Shown: positions 17,573 through 26,597 of the stretch, one piece after another
Numbering within the stretch: the first letter of the stretch is position 1
How the letters are laid out: every line of letters starts with the position of its first letter
Assembly (NCBI GenBank): GCA_026196955.1
Contig: JAPHTO010000039.1
Coordinates: 1-50,270 of the forward strand
DNA length: 50,270 nucleotides
Source: Colwellia sp.
GTDB lineage: Bacteria > Pseudomonadota > Gammaproteobacteria > Enterobacterales > Alteromonadaceae
Direction of reading: 5' to 3'
Notes under the pieces: model-generated
Database searches by the model: none
What the model was told of the DNA's origin: nothing
What the model saw: only the letters and a program-made list of their open reading frames with translations
Translations under genes and position numbers: made by a program

Positions 17573-18145
17573 ATGAAAATAATTCTTACTATATTAACGC
17601 TACTATATCCGCTAGTGGTGTTTTATGGTTTAGCTGAATTTTCGGTGCGATGGGTAAGTTTGGTTTTATTACTAGTGTTTCTAGTGCGTTTTTTTGCATT
17701 GAAAAAAAATAATAACAATGTAAATAAGAATATATTAAGTCCCTTAGCAAATAAGAGCATTTCGTTACTCGTATTAGCTTTTTTACTGTATAGCTTTATT
17801 TTCAATGCCGATATAGGGTTATTATTTTACCCTGTCATTGTGAACTGTGCTTTAGCGTTAGTTTTCTTCTATTCATTAATCAATCCTCCGCCAATAATAG
17901 AACGCCTTGCTCGATTAACCCAAGAAAATTTACCACCCCATGCAGTACTCTATACACGCACGGTCACTAAAGTTTGGTTAGGCTTTTTTATATTTAATGG
18001 ACTAGTAGCCAGTTACACAGCGTTGTTTTCTGATATAGAAGTATGGACTCTTTATAATGGCTTCATTGCTTATATTTTGATGGCATTATTATTTTCAGGA
18101 GAGTATTTGGTCAGACTGAGAGTGAAAGAGCGTAATGACAATTAA
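17573..18145 (+). CDS. apeG: COG4648-type membrane protein of aryl polyene clusters
   Basis: A 190-residue integral membrane protein with about five or six hydrophobic segments and few polar loops. It contains the stretch IERLARLTQENLPPHAVLY followed by RTVTKVWLGFFIFNG, typical of the COG4648 (predicted membrane protein) family found in this type of cluster. Its role is unknown, possibly in membrane localisation of the pathway or lipid handling. It overlaps the AMP-ligase gene by 11 bases. Confidence 0.85.
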   Translation: MKIILTILTLLYPLVVFYGLAEFSVRWVSLVLLLVFLVRFFALKKNNNNVNKNILSPLANKSISLLVLAFLLYSFIFNADIGLLFYPVIVNCALALVFFYSLINPPPIIERLARLTQENLPPHAVLYTRTVTKVWLGFFIFNGLVASYTALFSDIEVWTLYNGFIAYILMALLFSGEYLVRLRVKERNDN

Positions 18146-19523
18146 TCTATTTACTTTCCCTTTAAATAATCAAAGTGTTTTTATTTATGAAGAGCAGAAA
18201 GTCTCAGGGCAAGATTGGGCAAAAGAATGCCTAGCGCTTGCGCATAAAATCAATAACTATGATGAGCGTAATTGGCTGTTATATGAGGATGATTTTTATC
18301 AATATTCTCAATATTTTTTTGCTTTATTATTAGCCAATAAAAATATCGTATTAGCACAGAGTGATCAGCTTGAACGATTAAGACAAGCAGCGAAATTCGC
18401 TGAAATTAGTATTGGTGGCGTTGATCCTGATAATAATAAGCAAACTCAGTTTTTACCGCACTTTCTGCCACATAAAAACTGTCGCCAATCTTCAGAAAAA
18501 CTAGCTTTACCCCAAGACTCAATAGCCATTAATGCCAATACTTGCATCACTTTATTTACTTCAGGCTCAACCGGCGAAGCGAAAGCGATTAAAAAATATT
18601 GGTATCAACTAGCCAATGAAGTTGAAGCGTTACAGTCTTTATTTCCTTATGAACACATGTGCGTTTTATCAACGGTTACTCATCAACACATTTATGGCTT
18701 ATTGTTTAAATTAATTTGGCCAGTATTTACCGATAAAGAAATTCTTTGTGAAACGATTGAATATCCTGAGCAGGTTGAACACTACTGCCGAAACTTCAAT
18801 AATACTATTTTGATTTCCAGCCCAAGTTATTTATCTCGTGCTGATAAGCAGCTTTCTTCCCATGCGATAGCAAGTATTAAAAAGGTATTTTGCTCAGGCG
18901 GTGCGCTAAGCGCTAATGTAGCAAATGATTTTTTACAATCGAATCAAAAAACTATTACTGAAATTTATGGCAGCACTGAGACAGGCGGTATTGCTTGGCG
19001 ACAACAAGTTAATAATCCCTTATGGCAGCTATTTCCAGAGCATCAAGCAACAGTAGCTGAAGATAATACCTTAGTGTTAGCATCAAACTTTTTACCTAAA
19101 AATGAAAAATTTAAAACCGATGACAGAGTTGAGCTTAAGGGGCGCTTTTTTAGCTTACTAGGACGAGTAGATCGCATCATTAAATTACATGAAAAAAGGC
19201 TATCTCTTGATGAGATGGAAAAAGAGCTATCTCACTTGCACAAGGTATCTGCTTGTCATTGTTTTGTCTTAGATAATGCCAAGAGTAAAGCTGCGCTAGT
19301 TACTGTGATAGAATTAGAAAAACATTGCCAACTGCCCGATAATACAGAACAAAAGAAACAACTCGTCAATGAGTGTAAAAAAGCCCTTTTGTCCGTGTTT
19401 GAACCTTCTCTGCTACCGAGAAAGTGGCGTTTTGTTCAGCAACTTCCCTTTAATAGCCAAGGGAAATTAGTAAAAGCAGAGTTAGTAAACCTTTTTAATA
19501 AGAGCAATACATTGAATGAATAA
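18135..19523 (+). CDS. apeH: Aryl-acid AMP-ligase (acyl-CoA/ACP synthetase-like)
   Basis: A 462-residue member of the adenylate-forming superfamily. The P-loop-like motif is FTSGSTGEAK (141-150), the acid/ATP motif is EIYGSTETGG, the GRVDRIIKLHEKRLS hinge region is present, and the catalytic lysine motif FNSQGKLVKAEL is near the C-terminus. It should activate 4-coumarate or a similar aryl acrylate and load it onto a carrier protein. It is shorter than typical CoA ligases, which fits the ApeH group. It overlaps apeG and the downstream dehydratase gene. Confidence 0.92.
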   Translation: MTINLFTFPLNNQSVFIYEEQKVSGQDWAKECLALAHKINNYDERNWLLYEDDFYQYSQYFFALLLANKNIVLAQSDQLERLRQAAKFAEISIGGVDPDNNKQTQFLPHFLPHKNCRQSSEKLALPQDSIAINANTCITLFTSGSTGEAKAIKKYWYQLANEVEALQSLFPYEHMCVLSTVTHQHIYGLLFKLIWPVFTDKEILCETIEYPEQVEHYCRNFNNTILISSPSYLSRADKQLSSHAIASIKKVFCSGGALSANVANDFLQSNQKTITEIYGSTETGGIAWRQQVNNPLWQLFPEHQATVAEDNTLVLASNFLPKNEKFKTDDRVELKGRFFSLLGRVDRIIKLHEKRLSLDEMEKELSHLHKVSACHCFVLDNAKSKAALVTVIELEKHCQLPDNTEQKKQLVNECKKALLSVFEPSLLPRKWRFVQQLPFNSQGKLVKAELVNLFNKSNTLNE

Positions 19524-19869
19524 CCATGCAGAAGCCTTTCTTCCTGCGATTAATGCTATAGAGCAGCAAAATGATAAGGCGCTAATAAATCTAACTATCA
19601 ATGCTGACTTAAGATGCTTTAAAGGACACTTTGATGACGCTGCCGTTGTGCCCGGCGTAGTGCAACTAGATTGGGCCATTGCTTTTGCGCGAAAATACTT
19701 ATCCCTACAAGGTGATGTGCTCGATGTGAGCGTGTTAAAGTTTCAAAAATTGCTTTTACCTAACATGACTGTACAGCTCGAAATTGTTAAAAAGTCAGCC
19801 AATAAATTTACCTTCAGCTATTTTTGCGCTGAAGATAAGTTTTCCTCAGCGCGCGTGGAATTGATTTAA
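19516..19869 (+). CDS. apeI: Hotdog-fold 3-hydroxyacyl-ACP dehydratase (small)
   Basis: A 117-residue hotdog protein with a FabA/FabZ-like motif (FKGHFDDAAVVPGVVQLDW, starting at residue 35), where His38 would be the catalytic base. It probably forms a heterodimer with the second dehydratase ApeP (29565-30017) to remove water in each extension cycle and build the conjugated double bonds, as shown for Xenorhabdus ApeI:ApeP. Its 3' end overlaps the glycosyltransferase start by one base. Confidence 0.88.
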   Translation: MNNHAEAFLPAINAIEQQNDKALINLTINADLRCFKGHFDDAAVVPGVVQLDWAIAFARKYLSLQGDVLDVSVLKFQKLLLPNMTVQLEIVKKSANKFTFSYFCAEDKFSSARVELI

Positions 19870-20660
19870 TGAATGCGGGTAAGCATTATTGTGCCGTGAT
19901 ACCAAGCTTTAATCATAGTGCTAAATTAGCACAGATTAGCAGTGCTTTATTAGCACAGCGTTTAGCGGTAATTATTGTTGACGATGCCAGCAGTGAAACA
20001 CATAACAAAATATTACAAACACTAAGTAATGAAAGTGATGATATTCACTTAGTCACTCACCATGAAAATCAAGGCAAAGGCGGTGCTGTGGTCACTGGCT
20101 TATTAACGGCTCAAAAACTAGGTTATAGTCACGCATTACAACTCGATGCCGATGGCCAGCATGATCTCAATGATATTAATTCCTTACTTATTTTATCCGC
20201 TAAATACCCAAGAGCCTTGATCAGCGGGCAGCCTGTTTATGATAGCAGTATTCCCAAAGGACGTTTGTGGGGTCGCTCAATTACTCATTTTTGGGTGCAT
20301 GTTGAAACATTATCGCTGCAAGTAAAAGATACCATGTGTGGCTTTCGTGTTTATCCTTTAGAAACAAGCTGTCAGTTGATACAGCAAGTCAATTTAGGTA
20401 AACGCATGGACTTTGATATTGAGATCATGGTGCGACTTTTTTGGCGTAACGTCGATATTAAATTTGTCCCCACTAAAGTGGACTACCCCGAAGATGGCCA
20501 ATCTCACTTCAGAGCCATACATGATAATGTACTTATTAGCTGGCTTCATACCCGCTTAGTCATTGGCATGCTTTTGCGTTTACCTTACTTGTTGTCACAC
20601 CGCTTATTTAAGAGAAATGCTGAATCGAAAAATCATGGTGTAGTAAATGATGACAGTTAA
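19869..20660 (+). CDS. Glycosyltransferase family 2 (aryl polyene cluster)
   Basis: A 263-residue GT2 enzyme of the dolichyl-phosphate-mannose synthase-like type. It shows the nucleotide-binding region CAVIPSFNHS, IIVDDASS, and the DxD-like LQLDADGQHD. A short hydrophobic stretch occurs near the C-terminus. In some described aryl polyene clusters a glycosyltransferase domain is fused to an acyltransferase (ApeJ). Here the two are separate genes that overlap by 14 bases. It may build a sugar-bearing lipid anchor for the pigment. Confidence 0.88.
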   Translation: MNAGKHYCAVIPSFNHSAKLAQISSALLAQRLAVIIVDDASSETHNKILQTLSNESDDIHLVTHHENQGKGGAVVTGLLTAQKLGYSHALQLDADGQHDLNDINSLLILSAKYPRALISGQPVYDSSIPKGRLWGRSITHFWVHVETLSLQVKDTMCGFRVYPLETSCQLIQQVNLGKRMDFDIEIMVRLFWRNVDIKFVPTKVDYPEDGQSHFRAIHDNVLISWLHTRLVIGMLLRLPYLLSHRLFKRNAESKNHGVVNDDS

Positions 20661-21615
20661 TCATTGGTCATCAATGCGTGAACGAGGCTCATTATTCGGC
20701 TTAAAAACATTATTTATGTTTTATAAATATGGAGGACGGTATTTAGCTATTGCTATTTTATACCCAGTCATTTTTTATTTTTTTATTAGTGGTAAAGCAA
20801 GCCGGCATGCCTCACAAAAATACCTTAATAAATTGCATCAATCAGGATATTTACTAAAAAAGCCAACCTTATGGATGAGTTTTAAACACTTTTTAACCAT
20901 GGGTTTTGCCGCATTAGACAAAGTAGATGTTTGGTTAGGTAACATTACCATGAGCTCCATTCAGCATGTTAATTATTCCGTTTTCGAACCTTTACTTAAG
21001 GCTAGCCAAGGTGCATTAATTATTGGCTCACACTTAGGTAATTTAGAAATATGTCGAGCACTTTCCAAAGACAACTCAAGTGCTTGTTTTAATGTTTTAG
21101 TTTTTACCGAGCATGCACAAAAATTTAATGATTTTATCAATAGCTTAAATGGCGACGTAAAAGTTAATTTAATTGAAGTCACAGAAATGGGGCCTGATCT
21201 TGCTATTATGTTGCAGGATAAAATCGATCAAGGTGAGTATGTGGTCATTGCTGGTGATAGAACCTCTACCACAGTTGCAGGCCGGGTAATTTACAGTGAT
21301 TTTTTAGGTGAGCAAGCCCCTTTTTCTCAAGGTCCTTTTATCCTAGCAGGTCTGTTACAATGTCCCGTTTTAATGATGTTTTGCTTAAAAACTCATTCAC
21401 CCAAGACACAAACATATAATATTATTTTTGAAGAGTTATCACCTGCTATTCTTTGGACGAGAAAAACGCGTCAAATAGAGCTAACCAAATTAGTCAAAGC
21501 ATACGCTAAAACTTTAGAAAAATATTGCGCGCAATATCCGCTGCAATGGTTTAACTTTTTTGATTTTTGGCAACGTGATGATATTAATAGAAATACCATT
21601 AGCCGAGATAGCTAA
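20647..21615 (+). CDS. LpxL/HtrB-like lipid acyltransferase (aryl polyene cluster)
   Basis: A 322-residue member of the lauroyl/myristoyl acyltransferase family. It has an N-terminal membrane segment (about residues 26-46) and the catalytic HX4E box in SHLGNLEICRAL, plus GDRTSTTV. It would transfer an acyl or aryl-polyene chain to a lipid or glycolipid acceptor. Its start lies 14 bases inside the glycosyltransferase gene, which suggests a split of a fused enzyme or an ancestral pair. The downstream ammonia-lyase follows after 24 bp. Confidence 0.9.
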   Translation: MMTVNHWSSMRERGSLFGLKTLFMFYKYGGRYLAIAILYPVIFYFFISGKASRHASQKYLNKLHQSGYLLKKPTLWMSFKHFLTMGFAALDKVDVWLGNITMSSIQHVNYSVFEPLLKASQGALIIGSHLGNLEICRALSKDNSSACFNVLVFTEHAQKFNDFINSLNGDVKVNLIEVTEMGPDLAIMLQDKIDQGEYVVIAGDRTSTTVAGRVIYSDFLGEQAPFSQGPFILAGLLQCPVLMMFCLKTHSPKTQTYNIIFEELSPAILWTRKTRQIELTKLVKAYAKTLEKYCAQYPLQWFNFFDFWQRDDINRNTISRDS

Positions 21616-21639
21616 TAGCAGTAACAAGTAGGACGAAAT

Positions 21640-23187
21640 ATGTTAGAAAATAAAGCCACCACTACCTTTGGGGCTACAGCATTAACCATTGAGGATATAG
21701 TCGCCATTGCCAAAAATGAGCAACAAGTGGCACTATCCAATGACAGTGAATTTATTCAAAAAATAGATGCTGGCGTTGCCTTTTTAGATACCTTATTAAA
21801 AGAAGATGGCGTAATTTATGGTGTCACTACAGGCTATGGTGAATCATGCACGGTAGAAATTCCAACTGATTTGGCTAATGAATTACCCCTGCATTTAACA
21901 CGCTTTCATGGCTGTGGTTTGGGTGATTATTTTACACCTGAGCAAGGGCGCGCAATTTTAGCCACCCGTTTAGCCTCGTTAAGTCGAGGATACTCGGGGG
22001 TTAGCTGGCCATTGCTCAAGCAAATAACAGCTTTTTTAAATAACAATATTATTCCTGTTATCCCACAAGAAGGCTCTGTAGGTGCCAGTGGTGATTTAAC
22101 GCCCCTATCCTATGTTGGTGCAACGCTGTGTGGAGAGCGTGATGTTTATTATCAAGGTAAAAAGGTGGCTGCAAAAGTCGCCTTGGCAAATGAAAAGCTA
22201 AATCCTATTACCCTACGCCCTAAAGAGGGTTTAGCAATAATGAATGGTACTGCGGTCATGACCGCATTAGCATGTCAGGCCTATGATAGAGCTGCTTACT
22301 TAACTAAGCTAAGTGCACGCATTACCGCACTAAGCAGTTTGGCTTTAAAAGGTAATAGTAATCACTTTGATGATATTTTATTTTCTGTGAAACCTCATCA
22401 AGGCCAGGCTGATGTCGCATCGTGGATCCAGCATGATTTACACCATCATCACCACCCAAGAAATTCCCATCGTTTGCAAGACAGATATTCAATACGTTGT
22501 GCGCCTCATGTTATCGGTGTACTTGCTGATTCATTGCCTTGGCTTAGACAATTTATTGAAAATGAACTCAACAGTGCAAATGACAACCCAATCATTGACG
22601 GTATTGGTGAACATGTACTCCACGGTGGTCATTTTTACGGTGGTCATATTGCTATGGCAATGGATAGCATGAAAGCGGCTGTCGCCAATATTTCTGATTT
22701 GTTGGATCGCCAAATGGCGAGTTTAGTTGACGTTAAATACAATAATGGCTTACCGGCAAACCTGTCCGCTGCGACCCCAGATCGTATTGCTATTAATCAT
22801 GGTTTTAAGGCTGTACAAATTGGTGCCTCGGCATGGACTGCTGAAGCATTGAAGCTCACTATGCCTGCCAGTGTTTTTTCACGCTCAACCGAATGCCATA
22901 ATCAAGATAAAGTAAGCATGGGAACTATTGCTGCCCGAGATTGCTTACGGGTTTTACAGCTAACTGAACAAGTTGTAGCCGCGACACTTTTAGCAAGTTA
23001 TCAAGCCGTTACTTTACGTATTCAACAAAATGAATTAAAGCGTGATACGCTATCTGAACCGGTATCAGCAATGCTGACAGATATTGGTGAATTTTTTGAG
23101 CTAGTCACAGAAGACAGGCCTCTTGAAGGTATATTAAGAGAAACTGTGACCCATATACAAGCGCAAAGATGGTCATTGTATGAGTAA
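21640..23187 (+). CDS. MIO-type aromatic amino acid ammonia-lyase (HAL/TAL family)
   Basis: A 515-residue ammonia-lyase. The MIO cofactor forms from Ala149-Ser150-Gly151 (GSVGASGDLTPLS), catalytic Tyr60 lies in YGVTTGYG, and QDRYSIR (280-286) is conserved. It should deaminate tyrosine (giving 4-coumarate) or a related amino acid to supply the polyene head group. The selectivity loop reads Phe89-His90 rather than Ser-His (histidine), His-Leu (tyrosine) or Phe-Leu (phenylalanine). His331 stands where GNF is usual. A natural run of five histidines (268-272) lies in the loop before QDRYSIR. Cinnamate versus coumarate cannot be decided. It overlaps the thioesterase gene by 8 bases. Confidence 0.93.
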   Translation: MLENKATTTFGATALTIEDIVAIAKNEQQVALSNDSEFIQKIDAGVAFLDTLLKEDGVIYGVTTGYGESCTVEIPTDLANELPLHLTRFHGCGLGDYFTPEQGRAILATRLASLSRGYSGVSWPLLKQITAFLNNNIIPVIPQEGSVGASGDLTPLSYVGATLCGERDVYYQGKKVAAKVALANEKLNPITLRPKEGLAIMNGTAVMTALACQAYDRAAYLTKLSARITALSSLALKGNSNHFDDILFSVKPHQGQADVASWIQHDLHHHHHPRNSHRLQDRYSIRCAPHVIGVLADSLPWLRQFIENELNSANDNPIIDGIGEHVLHGGHFYGGHIAMAMDSMKAAVANISDLLDRQMASLVDVKYNNGLPANLSAATPDRIAINHGFKAVQIGASAWTAEALKLTMPASVFSRSTECHNQDKVSMGTIAARDCLRVLQLTEQVVAATLLASYQAVTLRIQQNELKRDTLSEPVSAMLTDIGEFFELVTEDRPLEGILRETVTHIQAQRWSLYE

Positions 23188-23617
23188 TAAGCCGCACTTA
23201 ACGACTTCAGTTGATATTGAAATACCCTTCCATGATTGCGATCCGATGAACGTCGTTTGGCACGGTAACTACCCGAGATATTTTGAAGTGGCGCGTTGTC
23301 AATTACTGCGTTTATTTAATTACGACTACACTGATATGGTCGCTTCAGGTTATATGTGGCCTATTGTTGATATGCGTTTGAAATACGTGGGCTCAGCAAA
23401 GTTTACTCAATTGATAACGGTGTCGGCTTCTTTGGTTGAGTATGAACACAGAATTAAAATTAATTATGTTATTACCGACAAAAAATCAGGCGCTAAATTA
23501 ACCAAGGGTTATACGGTGCAAGCGGCTGTTGCCATTGAAACAAACGAGTTGCAATTAGAATCGCCAGCAGTTTTAATCGAAAAATTACAACCTTGTTTTG
23601 CGGCTTTACGGGAATAA
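23180..23617 (+). CDS. apeK: Acyl thioesterase (4HBT/YbgC-like hotdog)
   Basis: A 145-residue hotdog thioesterase. The catalytic pattern is clear: HDCDPMNVVWHGNYPRYFE (from residue 18), with Asp21, His28 and Glu36 in the expected places. It may release the finished polyene acid, or mis-loaded chains, from the carrier protein. Its start overlaps the ammonia-lyase end by 8 bases, which strongly links the two genes. Confidence 0.9.
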   Translation: MSNKPHLTTSVDIEIPFHDCDPMNVVWHGNYPRYFEVARCQLLRLFNYDYTDMVASGYMWPIVDMRLKYVGSAKFTQLITVSASLVEYEHRIKINYVITDKKSGAKLTKGYTVQAAVAIETNELQLESPAVLIEKLQPCFAALRE

Positions 23618-23622
23618 ATAAT

Positions 23623-24261
23623 ATGGCTCTCATCAACATAAAACCTTTGGGTATTAAGCAAATACTGTTATTTATTTTTATTAGCTTTCCCTCATATTCA
23701 TCCTTGGCATCAAGTGCCATTGAGGGGGTTACTGATGCCCAACCCGTGGTTAAGTTAGAGCCTTTGAAAGGTACTTTTTCACAAATAAAAAACATTAAGC
23801 CGTTAAAGCGGCCGTTTAAATCGGCAGGACGCTTTGTTTATTTGCCAAATAAAGGCTTACTTTGGCATACCCAAAAGCCCGTTGATTCAGTAAAGTTATT
23901 TGCAAATAACGGTGTTTATCAACTCAATAAACAAGGTCTGATGCAAAAAGAGGCGCAACTCGATAATGATTTTTTCCTAGCGCTATTTGCTGCTGATGAG
24001 CAAAAGTTGTCGGCGTTTTTTAACACCGAAGTACTAGACGATAAAACAAGTGTACAAACATCATGCTTAGCCTTAACGCCGATAACTAATACCATGCAAA
24101 GTTTGTTTGAAAAAATAATTTTATGCGTTAACGAAATAAATTCAGGGACAAAAATTCCAACTAAAATAGAATTAATTGAAGCCAAAGGTAACAACACTGA
24201 AATCCTATTGCAGTTATCATCAGACAAAGTAAGTCCAGAGGAGTTCGCTTATTTTGAGTAA
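23623..24261 (+). CDS. apeL: LolA-like outer-membrane carrier protein of aryl polyene cluster
   Basis: A 212-residue protein with an N-terminal signal sequence (a hydrophobic stretch ending near SYSSLASS), followed by a LolA/COG2834-like fold. It contains LEPLKGTFSQIKNIKPLKRPFKS and YLPNKGLLWHTQKP, typical for the LolA-like family. Such proteins carry hydrophobic cargo through the periplasm, here probably the lipidated pigment. The ATG at 23623 gives a proper signal peptide and a start just after the thioesterase stop, so a longer upstream frame from 23593 was rejected. Confidence 0.85.
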   Translation: MALINIKPLGIKQILLFIFISFPSYSSLASSAIEGVTDAQPVVKLEPLKGTFSQIKNIKPLKRPFKSAGRFVYLPNKGLLWHTQKPVDSVKLFANNGVYQLNKQGLMQKEAQLDNDFFLALFAADEQKLSAFFNTEVLDDKTSVQTSCLALTPITNTMQSLFEKIILCVNEINSGTKIPTKIELIEAKGNNTEILLQLSSDKVSPEEFAYFE

Positions 24262-26548
24262 CCCTTTGACTCAGTTTTTGAATGGTTTAAGTCAAAAATC
24301 AGCCTTTGCTTTATGGCTGATAATGATCGTGGCTTGCTGTGTGACGTTATTTATAAAAATCAGTAGTAGCGAGCAGCAATACAACGCGGGCTTACTGGCA
24401 GCACTTGAAATCAACTCACCCAAGCACCAAGCTGCTATTGCGCTTGGGGAAAATTATCAGAACAAATTATTATTACTTGTCGGGCACAAAGAGCTTAAGC
24501 AAGCTGTGTCTATCGCGAGTGAAATAACAGCTCGTCTAAAAACTGAGCCTTGGTTAGCCAATATTTACAGTAACCCGCTCAATTCAAAACAATTACAACA
24601 ACTAGTCTCCTACTATGGCGCATCCCCATTTAGTTATTTAGCAAGTAGCCACAAAGAAACTTTAAACAGCGCATTAAAAAATAATCAAACAAAATCACTT
24701 AGCGATGAATATTTTTCTTTATTAAGCCAATGGGCAGACCCTATTGTTAGTCACTCTTTAGACAAAGATACAACCTTAACCTTGGCAACCTTCTTAAAAG
24801 AGCGTTTATTTTCTACTGCTCAAAGTGGGGCTAACTGGCAATTTAGCCAACAAGAATTCATGTTAAAGGGCGATGACTTTAATTACATCCCTATTTTTGT
24901 CAATATTAAACCTGAGCACACTAACATTCGAGACTCAGTCGCTATTTATCAAGCACTACAAGGTATTAAAGCTAATTACAGCCAAATATCGACAGTAGGT
25001 AATGACAGTGAAGTGCTAATGACAGGCATGGTTTTGCACTCCGCAGCTGCAAGTTTGCAGGCACAATCAGAGATTAGTAGTTTTGGACTGTTTTCATTAG
25101 TGGGTGTGATCATCATTATTTTGTTGGCATTTAGAGCCATCACACCATTAATTGCCTGTTTAGCCGTCATCAGTAGTGCACTTTTAGTGGGCATCGTCGC
25201 CTTAACGTTATGGTTTGATGCCATCCATTTACTCGCATTTGTCTTTGCCGTCAGTATTTTAGGTATTGCCGTAGATTACGGCTTTCACGTCTTAGTTTTA
25301 CGCCAACACACGCAAGAATCAGCACAAACTATTCGCAGTAAAGTGTTCTTGCCTTTAACCATTGCTTTAGTTTCAACGATTGCCGGTTATAGCTTGTTTT
25401 TTACCACGCCCATTAATTTATTGCACCAAGTAGTTGTTTTTGTGGGCTTTGGTTTAGTTGGCGCCTATTTAAGTGCTTTATTACTATTACCAAATATCCA
25501 GTTTTCAAGTACCGGAACCTCGTTTGCTATAGTAATGAAGCAGCGCTTCACTTATCTTGTTATTGCTCTAGCTATATTATTTGTCAGCATCAAAGGGCTA
25601 AATTTTGATGATAGCATCGGTAATTTAAATACTAAATCAAGCTCGTTAGTGCAAGAAGAACAAAAAGTCGCGAAATTAACTGGCGAGAATGTTTACCCAT
25701 ACATGGTGCTGATCTCTGGGGACAATCAAGATAGCCTGCTTCAAGATACACAATTACTTTCTAAGACATTACGCTCGCAAGGTGCGGTACTGAAAAGCAT
25801 ATCCGATTGGCAACTTCCTCAAACCGAGCAGCAAAAAAATATTGATCTCATTAAAGCGAATTGGCAATCAGATCATTATAGTGCCATTAAGCCCTACTTA
25901 GATGATAAAGCAGTAGAGTCCGCATTACTCAAAGCAAAACCGATTGCATTACAGCCAAACTTTATCGCCCAAAACATGGGTGTAGATATTAAACAAGTTG
26001 CTGAACAATATTGGACGGCTTTGTTACTCAATGCACCTTTAACAAAAGAACAAAAACAATCTCTGACACAGGTTAAAGATGCTAGTTATGTTAATTTGCC
26101 GCTTGCACTGTCAGAGCAATTAGGTGAAGTAAGAACGAATATTTTACAAGTTGCCATACCCGCAGTTTTAGTAATATTAACTATTTTGAGCTTCTACTTT
26201 GGTTTTGCTAGTGCTTTTATTATGTTGCTAGTGCCTATTGTATCAGCAGGTCTCGCGCTAGTTATTAGCCAGCTATTTCAAGCGAGTTTAAATATTTTCA
26301 ACATACTTGCCTGCTTACTAATAATTACTTTGGCAATTGATTATGTGGTATTTTTCCGTGCTCATGGTGTAACCAAGTTGATTAGCCATACGATTAGTTT
26401 ATCAGCAATATCCTCTGCTTTGACCTTTGGGGTGATGACATTTAGTACCACACCAGCAGTTAGCAGCTTTGGCTTAACATTATTATTAGGTATCTCTTTA
26501 GCATGGCTACTCAGTCATCTAACACCACTAAACTATATAAAAAAATAA
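24254..26548 (+). CDS. apeM: MMPL/RND-family lipid exporter of aryl polyene cluster
   Basis: A 764-residue transporter in two repeats, each with a hydrophobic first helix, a large periplasmic domain and a block of five membrane helices (about residues 270-400 and 630-760). The second half contains LAIDYVVFFRAHG and the first contains GIAVDYGFHVLVLRQH, the paired Asp-Tyr motif of this family. It should export the polyene lipid across the inner membrane. The start is TTG, with an AGAGGAG site about 12 bases upstream, and overlaps the apeL end by 8 bases. Confidence 0.9.
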   Translation: MSNPLTQFLNGLSQKSAFALWLIMIVACCVTLFIKISSSEQQYNAGLLAALEINSPKHQAAIALGENYQNKLLLLVGHKELKQAVSIASEITARLKTEPWLANIYSNPLNSKQLQQLVSYYGASPFSYLASSHKETLNSALKNNQTKSLSDEYFSLLSQWADPIVSHSLDKDTTLTLATFLKERLFSTAQSGANWQFSQQEFMLKGDDFNYIPIFVNIKPEHTNIRDSVAIYQALQGIKANYSQISTVGNDSEVLMTGMVLHSAAASLQAQSEISSFGLFSLVGVIIIILLAFRAITPLIACLAVISSALLVGIVALTLWFDAIHLLAFVFAVSILGIAVDYGFHVLVLRQHTQESAQTIRSKVFLPLTIALVSTIAGYSLFFTTPINLLHQVVVFVGFGLVGAYLSALLLLPNIQFSSTGTSFAIVMKQRFTYLVIALAILFVSIKGLNFDDSIGNLNTKSSSLVQEEQKVAKLTGENVYPYMVLISGDNQDSLLQDTQLLSKTLRSQGAVLKSISDWQLPQTEQQKNIDLIKANWQSDHYSAIKPYLDDKAVESALLKAKPIALQPNFIAQNMGVDIKQVAEQYWTALLLNAPLTKEQKQSLTQVKDASYVNLPLALSEQLGEVRTNILQVAIPAVLVILTILSFYFGFASAFIMLLVPIVSAGLALVISQLFQASLNIFNILACLLIITLAIDYVVFFRAHGVTKLISHTISLSAISSALTFGVMTFSTTPAVSSFGLTLLLGISLAWLLSHLTPLNYIKK

Positions 26549-26597
26549 ATTCAAACGGCCACTTATATTAAGGCGACATAAAAATGGAAGTAAATAA

